From the NCBI GenBank assembly GCA_039105265.1, contig JAPFFF010000014.1:2604001-2668000 (forward strand): a DNA stretch of 64,000 nucleotides. Direction: 5' to 3'. The position numbers were made by a program, and so were the translations under genes. Positions 1 through 13,500 of this stretch are shown here, piece after piece (positions within the stretch are counted from its first letter, which is position 1; every line of letters begins with the position of its first letter). The notes under the pieces were generated by a model. That model was not told where the DNA came from. It was given only the letters and a program-made list of their open reading frames with translations, and made no database searches. Source of the stretch: Tritrichomonas musculus (taxonomy: Eukaryota; Parabasalia; Tritrichomonadida; Tritrichomonadidae).

Positions 1-359
1 ATGTGATCGGAAAATTTTTAAAATTTTTAAGAATTTTTTATTTATTTTTTATTTTTCTTTAGATACAAAGACTTTGGTAATAAATGAAATATATCAATAT
101 GTTAAGCACTTAATAGTTGATATAAACAAATATAGCATTCGAACCAAAAATTGAAATTTTAGCATTTTTTCTATTGCTGAAGATGAAAAAATAAAATCGA
201 AATATCGGATTATTTGGATTATTGTTTCCATATTGAATCATATATGTCGCTTCTATATGTATTATTGCATAATAAACAAAAGAAAATTATAACTCTTTAT
301 GCTAACATTTTTGAGAAAAATCGAAATTTTGATTTTTAATGTACGTTTTCCGATCACAT
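1..359. mobile_element. Short terminal-inverted-repeat element (MITE-like)
   Basis: The first 14 bases (ATGTGATCGGAAAA) are repeated exactly in inverted form at 346-359. The 330 bases between are AT-rich with no reading frame of note. This is the layout of a small non-autonomous DNA transposon. The left flank lies outside the window, so a target-site duplication cannot be checked and the element might start before base 1. The family is not recognised. Confidence 0.45.
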
Positions 360-657
360 TTAAATCCATTTTCACATTTGAATCCTTTTCTGTATTATCA
401 TCAAAAAATATTTAAATTAGAATCTGAATCCAAATTAATGTACAAAATATTTTGAAATTAAATTTAAATAATACAAGTGCATTCCATCTTTCTTTTATTC
501 AGTAGCATTGTAAATAATTAATTTGGTATGTATTTTGTGCTGAAAGTTCATTAAAGGTTGCGTTAAACTTTAGGCAAAACAGTTCAAATAAATGAAATGA
601 TAAATCAGAAAAAAGTTATTTAATAAAATCTTTATGTTATAAGAATTATTACTTTTA

Positions 658-1129
658 TCATTCAATTAATGATAATTCACTATCTCTTTTCTTCAAAAGT
701 GAATAATTAATGCCATCAACCAGGTCATATGAGTTTTCCCTCATTAAATTCAATATCTCTTCGAATGAAGGACGCTTTGAAGGTGAGTATTCTAGGCACA
801 TCGAAATGAGCTTAATGCAAAAAGGAGATATCTTTTTTGATGGGGAAGGGAGTTCAGCTGGTTTTCCAATCATTTTGTCCTCAATTATTTTGTTGAAATT
901 CAATTTGTTTGATTGGAATTTCTTCTGAATTTTGAATACTCATTGAAATTTTATCACAAAATTGTAAGATGTATTCAAAAACTTGGCTATCAGGACACTT
1001 TTCTTTTGGCAAAAGACTTCTTAAGTAAGTAAAAAGAGTGGAGCTGACTGTAACGATATCAATTCCTGTAACTTTTTCATGCTTGTAGAATTTTGTACAA
1101 CGAAGTGATGAATGGAGGAAAATTGGCAA
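658..1129 (-). pseudogene. Relic of a protein kinase C-lobe
   Basis: Two overlapping minus-strand frames together read like the end of a kinase domain. The downstream frame (about 903-658) holds the subdomain XI signature CLEYSPSKRPSFEEIL, which in this family follows the pattern CW-x-x-x-P-x-x-RP-[ST]-F-x-E-I. The upstream frame (1129-881) could be the preceding helices. There is no ATG at the head of either frame, no glycine loop, no catalytic loop and no DFG, and the frames must shift near 890-900. I read it as a decayed, 5'-truncated copy of the kinase family that fills this window. The upstream part is the less certain half. Confidence 0.6.
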
Positions 1130-1652
1130 TTAACGACAATGACTTGAAAAGAAGTTCTAATAAAATTGATTCCTCCTATTTTCATTAAATAATTTTTTTC
1201 AAATAAAATTTAGTAAATTATTGATTAAGCAAAATTGAATCAAACTAGAATTAAAAAAAAAAAAAAAAATATTTTGAATTGTTCCCCTAATTTTGCTTCA
1301 AAAAGAAAGGAAAATGCATTAATACTTAAAATTTTTAAGATATTAAAACCACTCTACAGTTTTTCTCCACTAATTGTAGTTACCTAAGTTGAAATAGCTG
1401 AATCATGAATTCAAAATACCTTCTAAAATATTTAAGGTATTCAAAGTTTATGCTTCTTAAATATTTATAAAGGAGACTGCAAATTACTTGTAAAAAAACT
1501 TTCGCTGAAAAAGTTTTTCATAAGTAAGAAAGTGTCAGATTTGTAATTAATTATTTTACATTTTTTATGTAACATGTCAGTAGTTTTTATAAAATGGCAA
1601 AAAAAATTATAGGTTGCCAAATGCATTGTATTTGTTCCTTAAGTTTATTTCC
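1130..1652. other. Intergenic, no feature seen
   Basis: AT-rich spacer with a run of about 16 A near 1254. I see no coding remnant, RNA gene or clear repeat. Confidence 0.6.
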
Positions 1653-2759
1653 TTAAAATTTTTTAATTTCTCTATTTGGATTCATTCGTGGTTCACAATC
1701 CTTAAAAATGACAGTTTTACAATCACCAAGAACACAGTATGAAGCGTTTGTGACAATTGTTTCAACTGGTTTATAAATTTTTTCTTTGCAGGGACCACTA
1801 GCGAGCAAAATTTGGCCATATCTATTGTCACCACAGCCGAGTAGTTTTCCGTCGCTTGTTTTGAATAAGGAATGATTTGTTCCAGCATAAGCTTCTTCAA
1901 TATTGTACTTACTTAATTCTTTGACTTCTTTGAATTTATCGGGGGATTTTGCATTTTTTCCGAGGCAAAGGCAACCAGAATTATCTGCATCTTTACCACG
2001 TACATAAACCTTTCCATCATTGCTTACGGCAAAACAATGTTGGTATATACCAGAAATTGATTTAATTCCTTTTCCTTTCAATTCTGGAATTTCAGTGAAT
2101 AATAATATTTGATCTTTTTTAGATTCATAAACTCGGCCACTTATACCAAGAACAATAACGAAATCATAACAGCAAGCAATACTGACTGCTTTTTCATTTC
2201 CAGGAAGAGAAACTGCTATTATACTGCTTGACATTGATTGATATAATAATTCATGAATATAAATAATTGAACCAACTGAGGTAATTGCTGCACAATCTGT
2301 ATATCCACCAAAAATTGCAATTGGAATTGATTCACCAATGTTCAAAACAAAAGGATATTCTTTTTCGAGATTTGTATGAGAATATGCAAGTTGCTTTTTT
2401 GAATCGTCATCTTTTGGTGTAATAAGATAAAGGGCATAATCACCACCGCAGACTGCTGATTTTACAAGACAATCTTTGTTATGAGCATCTTTAATATTAA
2501 TATCTGAAAAATTTTGGAGTACTTTTTTCCGCAGAGAACCACTGATTTGAGACTTGCTATTATCTCCAATTGCATGTGCTACGCCGTCTTTTGTAACTGC
2601 AACAGTTTTATCATATATTGAATATGATATAACTTCAGATGGATTGAATTCCGATTTAAAAGGAGGATATATGTATTTATCCCCATCACGTGTTTTATGA
2701 TTTGATTTCTCTCTAAGAGCAAAGTTATTATTTCGTCCACAAACGTCAATTGATTGCAT
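1653..2759 (-). CDS. RCC1-like repeat protein
   Basis: 368 residues beginning at an ATG with a TCATTT initiator-like motif just upstream. The sequence has spaced RCC1-type blade motifs: about residue 50 (AVTKDGVAHAIGDN), about 240 (FAVSNDGKVYVRGKD) and about 295 (HSLFKTSDGKLLGCGDNRYG), each of the form H/F-[ST]-L-x-x-x-DG-x-[LV]-[YF]-x-x-G-x-N. RCC1-like proteins fold as seven-bladed propellers and act as exchange factors or protein scaffolds. The length suits one propeller and no other domain is visible, but the middle blades are weak. Which GTPase, if any, it serves cannot be told. Protists have many paralogues, so I do not equate it with the Ran exchange factor itself. Confidence 0.75.
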   Translation of the reverse strand: MQSIDVCGRNNNFALREKSNHKTRDGDKYIYPPFKSEFNPSEVISYSIYDKTVAVTKDGVAHAIGDNSKSQISGSLRKKVLQNFSDINIKDAHNKDCLVKSAVCGGDYALYLITPKDDDSKKQLAYSHTNLEKEYPFVLNIGESIPIAIFGGYTDCAAITSVGSIIYIHELLYQSMSSSIIAVSLPGNEKAVSIACCYDFVIVLGISGRVYESKKDQILLFTEIPELKGKGIKSISGIYQHCFAVSNDGKVYVRGKDADNSGCLCLGKNAKSPDKFKEVKELSKYNIEEAYAGTNHSLFKTSDGKLLGCGDNRYGQILLASGPCKEKIYKPVETIVTNASYCVLGDCKTVIFKDCEPRMNPNREIKKF

Positions 2760-2769
2760 TTTTACAAAT

Positions 2770-2775
2770 AAATGA
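2770..2775 (-). promoter_or_regulatory. Initiator-like motif (TCATTT) of the RCC1-like gene
   Basis: TCATTT on the minus strand matches the trichomonad initiator consensus TCA-Y-T-W. Its A lies about 14 bases before the ATG at 2759, the short leader length usual for trichomonads. In sequence this AT-rich such a hexamer can occur by chance. Confidence 0.4.
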
Positions 2776-3872
2776 AAAATTTTCTCTTTATTTCAATTTC
2801 ATTGAAAATTTTATCTTATCAAAATTGAATATGATTGTTTTTATCTCTCAATAAATTGAATATGCATTCAATTAATAATTAAATTGAATGATTAATGTTT
2901 TCTGAACCTATATAGAATTTTCGTATCGGGTTGATAAGTGATTAACTTTTTGAAAGGCTTATGTAAAATTTTAAATGGCTATCAATTCTAAAAAAGTGCA
3001 TTTGAAAAGCAGAAAACCTAGTGTCGTTCTCAATTGCTAACATGAATTATAATTCACTAATATTTAATAGAATATTAATATCATTTCGAAGATTTTGGAG
3101 ATTCTTATGCCTAAATTGTGGCTTATTCAATTTTAAGGAGATATCTCTTAAAAAGTTTGCTAATCATAAAAATATTTTACCCATAAATTCTGGTATATTG
3201 TTAGAAAAAATTACTTTTTAAATAAAACAAAATCCAATTAAACTTCATTTTTATTTTTACTTTCGAACAATTTAATTAATTAATCAAATTACTTCCAACT
3301 TAGAATGCAATTCAAATTTTTTATTTCATCTATCAGAAAAAGCAATTAAAACTTTAATTGCATAGTATTATTATTATTGATATTTACCAAAGGATTAAGA
3401 ATTTCTGGAAATTTTTGAGATTGGTTATATAATTAAAAACAAAACAAATTTTAAAATGTGAGAGGTTTGGTGAGAAAACAGCAATATATGATAGGTGGAA
3501 TTCATTACAAATGCAAATTTCCTTGAAATTCTCTTTCCTTGGAAATGATAAGAAACCTTGCCTCCAAATTTCAAATTATAACATTATCATCTATTTTTCT
3601 TATAAAGAGCATAATACAAAAAATAAAATTGTTCAACATTTTTTAGTTTAATTATTTGAAATATGAATTGCATTTTTTTTTTTATGTAACTTTCTAAATA
3701 TTTTCTTTTTCAAATTAAGGATAATTATTACTTTATTGGTAATAATTTATCTCCATTTTTTTTAGTAGAATTAACTGTTAAAAAGTACAAGTTCTTTTTA
3801 CAATTACCAATATTTATTAAGTAAAAATCAAAAATAGCATCATTTAATATTATAAAATATATTTACCAACAA
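2776..3872. other. Intergenic, no gene seen
   Basis: AT-rich spacer of about 1.1 kb. A 66-codon frame at 3021-3221 has no recognisable similarity and I do not support it as a gene. Confidence 0.5.
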
Positions 3873-3944
3873 GGGCAATTAGTCTAGTGGTATGATTCAC
3901 GCTTAGGGTGCGTGAGGTCCCGGGTTCAATTCCCGGATTGCCCC
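3873..3944 (+). tRNA. tRNA-Pro (anticodon AGG)
   Basis: A 72-base cloverleaf. The acceptor stem GGGCAAT (3873-3879) pairs with ATTGCCC (3937-3943), followed by discriminator C. Anticodon stem CACGC/GCGTG encloses the loop TTAGGGT with AGG at 3905-3907, reading proline CCU codons (and CCC if A34 is inosine). The T arm CCGGG-TTCAATT-CCCGG is perfect. Internal promoters are present: an A box (TAGTCTAGTGG) and a B box (GGTTCAATTCC). No intron and no encoded CCA end are seen, as expected for a eukaryotic nuclear tRNA gene. Confidence 0.96.
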
Positions 3945-3950
3945 TTTTTT
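3945..3950 (+). terminator. RNA polymerase III terminator of tRNA-Pro
   Basis: Six T residues follow the tRNA's last base directly, with a longer T run from about 3957 as a possible backup. Confidence 0.8.
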
Positions 3951-4597
3951 CATATTTTTTTTTTTTTTAAATCTCACCTTTTATGCAGGATCAGTTTGTT
4001 AACCTTTCATAAAGTCTACTAAATGATTAAATAATCTGTGAATAATTGGCAAAGTTACAATTGATATTTATGTTTTTTTTAAATTTTAGTTTTTGAACCA
4101 TTTGTAAAACCTATCAAACGGATTGCAAAATATAATTAAGGTTTCAAAGAAGTATCAATAATTATTTAAGACCTTATATGGAATATGCATTCATAATCTC
4201 ATTGTGTTGATGATTGATGATCTTTATAAACTTGACATTCGGGATCATAAGCTTTGAATTAAGATCAATATGACTTTTCACTCTAATAAAATGCATAATT
4301 CATTATTTATTAATTAATTATCAATTATTCACATTTAAGATATCTTAACTTGTGTGTAATTAATAATTTTTAATGTCACAATTTACAAATAAACAAAAGA
4401 TTTATGTAAAAAAATCAGAAACAATCAATTAAAAACGGAAATATAATACAAACAATTCATAATAAAGTTTTATTCAAAAAAATAACTTTTTCATTAAATA
4501 TTTTTTTTATTTTCAGAAAATTTGAAAATGCATAGAATTATTTTCTGACGTTAAGAAAGAGTCTAGGTAACTTTTTAATCCAATAGATTAAAGATAA
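3951..4597. other. Intergenic, upstream of the giant kinase gene
   Basis: AT-rich spacer of about 650 bases. No initiator-like TCAYTW motif lies close to the ATG at 4598, and no coding remnant is seen. Confidence 0.5.
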
Positions 4598-7500
4598 ATG
4601 AGTTCAAAAAATAAAGAATCTTCAAATTTATCAAATGGTTCGGAAACATCTGATAATGGATATTATCATGTCGAACTTCCAATATTTAATCTTAGATCTA
4701 GTTTTTCTCAATCGCAATATGGATTAAAACCTGAGGAATGGTATCAAAACAGGCTATCCCAGTCTTATAAAAGAATCCATCAGAAAGAATTCGACAAAAT
4801 CAAAAAAGATTCCAAAATAAATCCAGATAAAAAAGAAAAAGGAGTAAAAAATTATTCTAATATTCCAAGTAAAAAAGTTGATCCAATTTTAGATAATAAT
4901 AAGAGGAAAGAGTCGGATGAATCATATGATATTATTAATGAAGAGAGAAATATCAAAAGCAATAAAACAGATAAAGGCCAAGAAGATTCTAATATTTCAC
5001 AAAAAAAAGTTAAAACAGACAAACACAGCAAAAATCAAAATAAAATAATCCAAGAAAATGAAGGCCAAAATAATTCAAATTTTGCAGAGAAAAAAGTGAA
5101 GACCAGCAAGAATAAAAACAAAGATGATCAGTACGAAGAAAACCAAGAAAGTTTAGACTATCAACAGAAAGAAGTCAAAGAAAATGTAATAAATATAAAG
5201 AGGAAAAAAGGATTAAATGAAGCTGATGAATATCAAAATGAGTCAGATTTAGCAAAAAGAGAAAGAAGAAGTAATAAAAAGAAACTTGAAAAACAAGAAT
5301 TGAATGAATGTGATGCAAATCAAAACGAATTAGATTTAACCAAAAGTAAAGTTAATAAAAAGAAACAAGAAATAAATGAAGACAATAAATATCAAAATGA
5401 ATCAAATATAACAAAAAGTAAAGACAAAAAGAATAAAAAGGAATTCAACCAGCAAGAATTGAACGAACTAGACCTTAATCTGAATGATTCTGATTTATCA
5501 AAAAGTAAAGACAAAAAGAATAAAAAGAGATTCAGCCAGCAAGAATTGAATGAATCCGATGAAAATCAAAAAGAATCAAATTTAACAAAAAGAAAAGACA
5601 GAAATAATAAAAAGAAACTTGAAAAACAAGAATTAAATGAATCCGATGAAAATCAAAATGAAACTGATTTAACACAAAGAAATTACAAAAAGAATAAAAA
5701 GAAACTTGAAAAACAAGAATTAAATGAATCCGATGAAAGTCAAAAAGAAACTGATTTAACACAAAGAAATTACAAAAAGAATAAACAAAAACTTGAAAAA
5801 CAAGAATTAAATGAATCCGATGAAAGTCAAAATGAAACTGATTTAACACAAAGAAAAGACAGAAATAATAAAAAGAAACTTGAAAAACAAGAATTAAATG
5901 AATCCGATGAAAATCAAAATGAAACTGATTTAACACAAAGAAATTACAAAAAGAATAAACAGAAACTTGAAAAACAAGAATTAAATGAATCCGATGAAAA
6001 TCAAAATGAAACTGATTTAACACAAAGAAAAGACAGAAATAATAAAAAGAAACTTGAAAAACAAGAATTAAATGAATCCGATGAAAGTCAAAATGAAACT
6101 GATTTAACACAAAGAAAAGACAGAAATAATAAAAAGAAACTTGAAAAACAAGAGTTAAATGAATCCGATGAAATTCAAAATGAATCGGATTCAACACAAA
6201 GAAAAGATAAAAAGAATAAAAAGAAACTTGATAAACAATATTTAAATGAATCCGATTCAAATCAAAGTGAACTAGATTTAGTAAAAAGTAAAGACAGAAA
6301 TAATAAAAAGGAAAAATTCAGCCAACAAGGAGGTCAAAGAAATTTAAACCAACGAGATAATGCGATGAAATTTAAACAGCAAGAAAAAAATAAAAATCAA
6401 GATAATTTAGCAAAAAATACTAAGAAATATGAAGATGAGAATGAGAATGAATTAAAGAGAAAAGGCAAAAAGAGATTTGAAGAACCACTTTTTGATGAAA
6501 GTAAAGCTGATTCTAAACATCAGCAGAAATTCTCTAATGTGAACAAAAATAAGAAATATCAAAAAGAATTCAATAATGATTATGAAAATGAAGATGATTC
6601 CAAAATTCAAAATAAAAAGAATTATGAACAAAAATCAAGTAAAAATGAATATAAACACAAATTAAGAAAATCAAAAAATTCTGAAAACGAAGAGCAAGAA
6701 GACACCAATTACGACGATAGAAATCAAAAATTTAAAGAAGATGAAGAAAATGACAGTTCTAATAGATACACATCTGATAAAGACAGCAAAGTAAAAAAGA
6801 GAAGACAAAATAGTAGATTTGATTCTAGCGATTCGGCTGATTTTGTTGAGATAACAAACAAAAGGCAAAATAAAACTCAATCTCATTCAAAAAGTAAAAA
6901 TGCTTCCACTTTTTCATCAAGCTCTGATTTCAATGAAAATGAATTTGAAGATCAATTGAATTTACATTCAAAAAGCAGAAATAATTCAAATAAAAATATC
7001 AAAAAAATAAAAAAGTCAAAGTTCAATGATGGCGAAGATGTACTGGCTGAATTGGGAATATTTTTCAGCGATGATGATGATGAAAGTTTAGAAACAGAAG
7101 AAGATGAAGAAATTGAAGTTTCATCATTTCAAAAGCGAAATAAAAATTCGCCACTAAAAAAACGCAGCGTAGACAGCGGGCATTTAATTTCCAAAGCAAG
7201 AAACATTCATCGAAATAACGATGATGATGATGAAAACAATGAAGCATTTAAAGCAAAGAAGAAAGGTAGAAAAAGCAGAAGGCCTTCTGCTGCAAGAAGC
7301 AAAATATATAAAAACAAGAATAATTCATCTGACACTGAAAATCCCAACTATAACTACATCAAAAGTCAGCCATCTAGAATTAATAAACAACTGAAACGAT
7401 CATCATCACCAGCAAATGTTCAAAGAAGAAAGCAAAGTCCAAAGAAAAAATTAAATCAAAATCGTAAATTTGACAATGAATATGATGATTTTAGTGAAGA

Positions 7501-10500
7501 AAAAAGGTTTTCAAAATCAGCAAACAATAATCCAAAGAGAAAGAAATTGAATAGAAATCCATCAATTGCACGGACATTAATCAAAAAACCAAGTAAAAGC
7601 AATTTTTCTTTTGATAATTATAAAAAGAGAAACTCTAGAAAAATGAAATCTAATCAAGATGATGATGAATATTCATACGGTGAAGATAATGAAGAATTTG
7701 GAATAACAAAAACCCAGCCTGTTCATAAATTATCGTCAAAAGAAAGTTCTAGGAAATCATCCATACCAAAAAAGAATGAAAAAAGCTCAAAAAGAAACGA
7801 TTCTCCTATTGTAAAATCGAAATCAAAGGATGCTTCAAAATATAAGCCAAAAATACGAATGTATGAAAATGATGTGCTGGCAGAAATTGGAATATTTTTC
7901 AGTGATGATGAAACAGATTTGCAAATAACCAGAAGTACTAGACAATCAAGAAAAAAGAATTCAAAACGTTCTTCTGAAAATTTAGTAGAAACACAAAAGC
8001 AAAATGTTAGGAAAAGATCTGTTACAAAAGCAATTAAATCAAGTCAGAATTTGAATGGTTCTATTGGTCAAAGACAAAGAAGAAAATCGCCAAAATCAAA
8101 GATTAGCATTCAAACAAATGAAATAAATAAAGAAGAAAACAATAAATTTATTAAAAAACTGGTTAATAAATCAATACAAGTGGATATTATAAAAACAGAT
8201 AATTTTAATGATGATAGAATAAGTGAATTCAACGATATTAAAGCCAGAGATGTGAATCTGAAGAGGGGACAAAAGGATAATAAACAAAATAATATTTCTA
8301 TTGTAAATAAAAAAGAAATTGGGAATGAAAATGCAATTGATAAAAATAGAAAAACAAAAAATGAAATAAAAATTGACTTTATTAATGAAAATGATGGAAT
8401 AAAGCGGCAAACTAACAATGGAAATGAATCAAAATTAAAGATAAATAAGCAATCAGAATCAAGTAAAGAAAACGAATCAGAATCATACAAAGAAAAAGAG
8501 TCAGAATCAGACAAAGAAAAAGAGTCAGAATCAGACAAAGAAAAAGAGTCAGAATCAGACAAAGAAAAAGAGTCAGAATTAGATAAGAAAAAAGAATCAA
8601 GCAAAGAAAAAGAATCAGAATCATACAAAGAAAAAGAAATAGAACCAGAATCAGATAAAGAAATAGCGTCAGAATCAGATAAAGAAAAAGAACCAGAATC
8701 AGATAAAGAAATAGCGTCAGAATCAGATAAAGAAAAAGAACCAGAATCAGATAAAGAAATAGCATCAGAATCAGATAAAGAAAAAGAAATAGAGTCAGAA
8801 TCAGAATCAGACAAAGAAATAGCATCAGAATCAGATAAAGAAAAAGAAATAGCGTCAGAATCAGAATCAGACAAAGAAAAAGAATCAGAATCAGATAAAG
8901 AAATAGCATCAGAATCAGATAAAGAAAAAGAAATAGCGTCAGAATCAGAATCAGACAAAGAAAAAGAAAAAGAATCAGAATCAGACAAAGAAAAAGAAAA
9001 AGAAAAAGAATCAGAATCAGATAAAGAAAAAGAAATAGCGTCAGAATCAGATAAAGAAAAAGAACCAAAATCCGATAAAGAAATAGCGTCAGAATCAGAT
9101 AAAGAAATAGAGTCGGAATCAAGCAAAGAAAAAGAGCCAGAATCAGACAAAGAAAAAGAAATAGAGTCAGAATCAGAATCAGACAAAGAAAAAGAAATAG
9201 CGTCAGAGTCAGAAAAAGAAAAAGAGCCAGAATCAGACAAAGAAAAAGAAATAGAGTCAGAATCAGAATCAGACAAAGAAATAGCTTCAGAATCAGAAAA
9301 AGAAATAGCTTCAGAATCAGAAAAAGAAATAGCTTCAGAATCAGACAAAGAAATAGCTTCAGAATCAGAAAAAGAAATAGCTTCAGAATCAGACAAAGAA
9401 ATAGCTTCAGAATCAGACAAAGAAATAGCTTCAGAATCAGACAAAGAAATAGCTTCAGAATCAGAAAAAGAAATAGCTTCAGAATCAGAATCAGACAAAG
9501 AAATAGAGTCAGAATCAGAATCAGACAAAGAAATAGCTTCAGAATCAGAAAAAGAAATAGCTTCAGAATCAGACAAAGAAATAGCTTCAGAATCAGACAA
9601 AGAAAAAGAATCAGAATCAGACAAAGAAAAAAACCCAGAATCTGATAAAGAAATAGCATCAGAATCAGAATCAGACAAAGAAATAGCTTCAGAATCAGGC
9701 AAAGAAATAAAGTCAGAATCAGACAAAGAAAAAGAATCAGAATCAGACAAAGAAAAAGAATCAGAATCAGAAAAAGAAAAAGAATCAGAATCAGAAAAAG
9801 TAAAAGAGTTTGAATTAATTAAAGAATCAGATACAGAGTCTAATAAAGGTAAATTATTTAAAGATTCAAAGTCGGAATCGGAATCCAGCAAAGAGATATC
9901 GAATGCTAGCAGTGATGTTATTAATAAACCAGAAAGAACAGCAACAAAAGATAAAGAAGAAAGTGATCAGTCTAAAGAGTCAGACAGGCATCATACTAAA
10001 GTTGATAAATCTGTCAAAAAGCAGCTTCTTAGTGATTATATAAAAATGAACCGAATTGGAGAGGGAGCATTTGGAAAGGTTTACAAAGTCAAAGAGAAGA
10101 AAACAGGTGAAATTTTTGCAGCCAAAGTTACGCATAATGAAATAAGTGACTTTTCAAAAGAAGCTTTGGAAGATTTATCGCATGAAGTCAACATTATATC
10201 AAAATTAAGCCATCCATCAGTTCTCAAATTCATATTTTATAGTCCAGTTAATTTTAAGAAAAAGCCAAAGCCTGTCATTATCACTGAATTGGCACCAAAT
10301 GGCTCATTGGATGATCTTATTAAAATGGAGAAAGATTCTGATTTAAGAACTGTTTTTGATGACACGCGTAAACTTATAATAACTTATGGAATTGCTTCAG
10401 CAATGCAATATTTACATTCACATGGAATAATTCATCGTGATTTAAAACCAGCAAATATTTTATTAGATAAATTTTTATTCCCAAAAGTTTCTGATTTTGG

Positions 10501-13500
10501 TCTTTCAACATTTAATAATCATTTAAAAGATCACTCGGTAAAAAATTACAAAGGAACACCTTTATATATGTCACCAGAAATATTGAATAATTTTCAATAT
10601 AGTGAAGCTTCTGATGTTTACGCGTTCTCAATATTATTATACGAAATAATCACATGTGAAAAGCCTTTTGAAGGATTAGATTTCTTTAAACTTTTGAGTA
10701 ATGTTACAAATGGAATTCGTCCAGAATTTAATAATCCAATTAAAGAAGCATATAAGAAACTCATAATTGAATGTTGGGATGCAGATCCATTAAAAAGACC
10801 AACATTCAAAGATATTTTAGAACGATTGAAAAATGATCGTGATTTTATTACGGATTCTGTAAATGAAGAACAGTTTCATAATTATGTTGAATTCATTGAT
10901 AATTATAAAGCTACTTATAAACCAATTAACGATGTTATTAAATTGCATGATTACACATCAAAAGTAGATAATTCAGGAATAATTGCAATCAAAATAACAG
11001 AAAATACTTCGCCAATAGTTGACTTAAGAAAATTGAATGAAAAATGTCAGATTTTGGTACAAGAAGCAAAAGATGATCCAGAAAAGCAATTTGTAATTGC
11101 TCAGTCATTCATTGAAGGTTGGGAAGATTTCCCATTAAATCCAATGATTGGAATCAAGTTTTTGAAACTCTCATTCAAAAATGGATGCATTGACTCCTTT
11201 ATTTATTTCATTAATATGTTGCTCAGTGGGAAAGTCATTCCACGTAATATTGAAAAGGCCAAAAAGCTTCTTGAAAAGAAATTTACTTGGGAAGATCGAG
11301 AAGATGTTTATTTATTATTAACTGGTAAAATAAGTTACAAAGAAGGTGATTATTCAAAAGCTAAAGAATTATTTTTAAAAGCAATTAGCCTTGATAATCT
11401 TGAAGCAATTTATCAGTATTGGAAGATGGTTATTATTAAAGGAATTTTGAATTCGGAAGAAGATAGACAATATTCATCAGAATGTCTCAAAATAGCAATC
11501 AGCAAAGGCTATTTTAAGATTTTGTATAAATTTGGAAAGTTTTTAATGTCGATGGAATCTCCAGAAAATAAAAAACAAGGCCTTGAATATATAAAAGCTG
11601 CTGCAAATCAAGATAATCGAGATGCCATTTATGAATATTATACAATTTTAGTAAATCTTGCTGATTCAAAGATTCCTATTATTAAAAATGAATTTTTGAC
11701 ATGTATGGAATTATCAGCTAAAAAAGGTTATGCTAAAGCAATGTTCAATTATGCTACATATTCAAATATTAATGAACGTTTTCCATATCTAGAAAAAGCA
11801 GCAGCTAAAGGACACATGTTAGCTATTTACCTTTTAGGAGGGCTTTATATAAGTGGGTTACGAAATACCCCAATTAATGAAGAAAAAGCAGCGATGTTTC
11901 TAAGAATTGCAGCGCATAATGGACATGATGAAGCAATGTTTCGTTATGGTCGTATGTTGCTTTTTGGCGAAGGTGTTCAACCTGATTCAGAAGAAGCACT
12001 TGAATATGTTAAAAAAGCAATTGAAAAAGGAAATTCAAATGCAATGTATATGTATTCTTATATGTTGAAAAACGGTCTTGGTGTGCCAATCAATAAAGAA
12101 GAAGCACTTCGATATTGCAAGATGTCATCAGATAAAGGAAACGCAACTGCAATGTATGAATATGCTAATATGTTGAAATCAGGAGAAGGTACCACTAAAG
12201 ACGAAAAGAAAGCTGATGAATATTATCATAAATCAATTGAAGAAGGAAATGATGGTGCAATGTTTTATTATGCAAAGGATTTGCTTAATGACAATGCATC
12301 AGAACAAGATAAGAGAGAAGCATTAAAATTCTACAAAATGTCCGCAGATAAAAACAATGTAAATTCAATGAATAACTACGCATTCATGCTAAAAAAAGGC
12401 ATTGGTTGTCCTGTTGATAAAGAAGGAGCATTCAAATATTATAAAATGGCTGCTGATCAAGGATCAATGGGAGCATTGAATAATTATGCACTAATGCTAT
12501 TTACTGGTGATGGTGTTCCTTCAAATAAAGAAGAAGCAATGAAATATTTCAAAATGTCTGCGGATGGAGGAAATGCTGAAGGCATGAATAACTATGCATT
12601 AAGATTACGTTTTGGTGATGGCGCACCTAAAAATGAAGAAGTAGCAATTAGATATGTGAACATGGCAATTAAAAAAGAGCATTCTGGTGCAATGCTTACT
12701 TATGCGTTAATGCTGTATAATGGAGAAGGCATTCCAGTAATGAAAGAAGAAGCATACAAATACTTTAAAATGTCAATTGATAAAGGAAATGATGATGCAA
12801 TGTGCATTTATGCAACCATTTTGAATGAAGAAGGAAATAAAGAAGAATCATCTAAATATTTCAAAATGGCAATTGAAAAAGACAATTCAATTGCAATGTT
12901 TAGATATGCAACAAAACTAAATGAAGAAGGAAATAAAGAAGATTATATAAAATATTTGAAAATGGCAGCTGACAAAGGAAATTCAAATGCAATGCATAAA
13001 TATGCTGTATTATTATATAATGGCGATGGAATTGAGAAAAATAAAGAAGAAGCACTTAAATATCATAAAATGGCTGCTGATCATGGTAATGAAGTATCAA
13101 TGTATTTGTATGCATATTTTTTATATAACGATGATGATAATGATGATCCATCGAATAAAGAAGAAGCCGTTAAATATTTTAATATGGCAATTGAAAGAGG
13201 GAATTCAATGGCAATGTTTCATTATGGAGCATCCATTATTAAAACAGATACAGAAGAAGGCTTGAAATACATTAAGATGGCAATTGATAAAGGAAATTCA
13301 GATGCAATGCATTATTATGCTGTATTATTATATAATGGCGATGGAATTGAGAAAAATAAAGAAGAAGCACTTAAATATCATAAAATGGCTGCTGATCATG
13401 GTAATGAAGTATCAATGTATTTGTATGCATACTTTTTATATAACGATGATGATAATGATGATCCATCGAATAAAGAAGAAGCCGTTAAATATTTTAATAT

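Noticed and set aside
3021-3221. 66-codon plus-strand frame
   Set aside because: No ATG at its first codon, no homology that I recognise, and ordinary AT-rich composition.
5532-6260. Minus-strand 242-codon Phe-rich repeat frame
   Set aside because: Antisense shadow of the 87-base minisatellite in the giant kinase gene.
8110-9891. Long minus-strand Ser-Asp-rich frame as a gene
   Set aside because: It is the exact reverse of the Lys-Glu-Ser-Asp coding repeat, has no independent features, and the sense frame continues into a kinase domain on both sides of the argument (motifs, length, composition).
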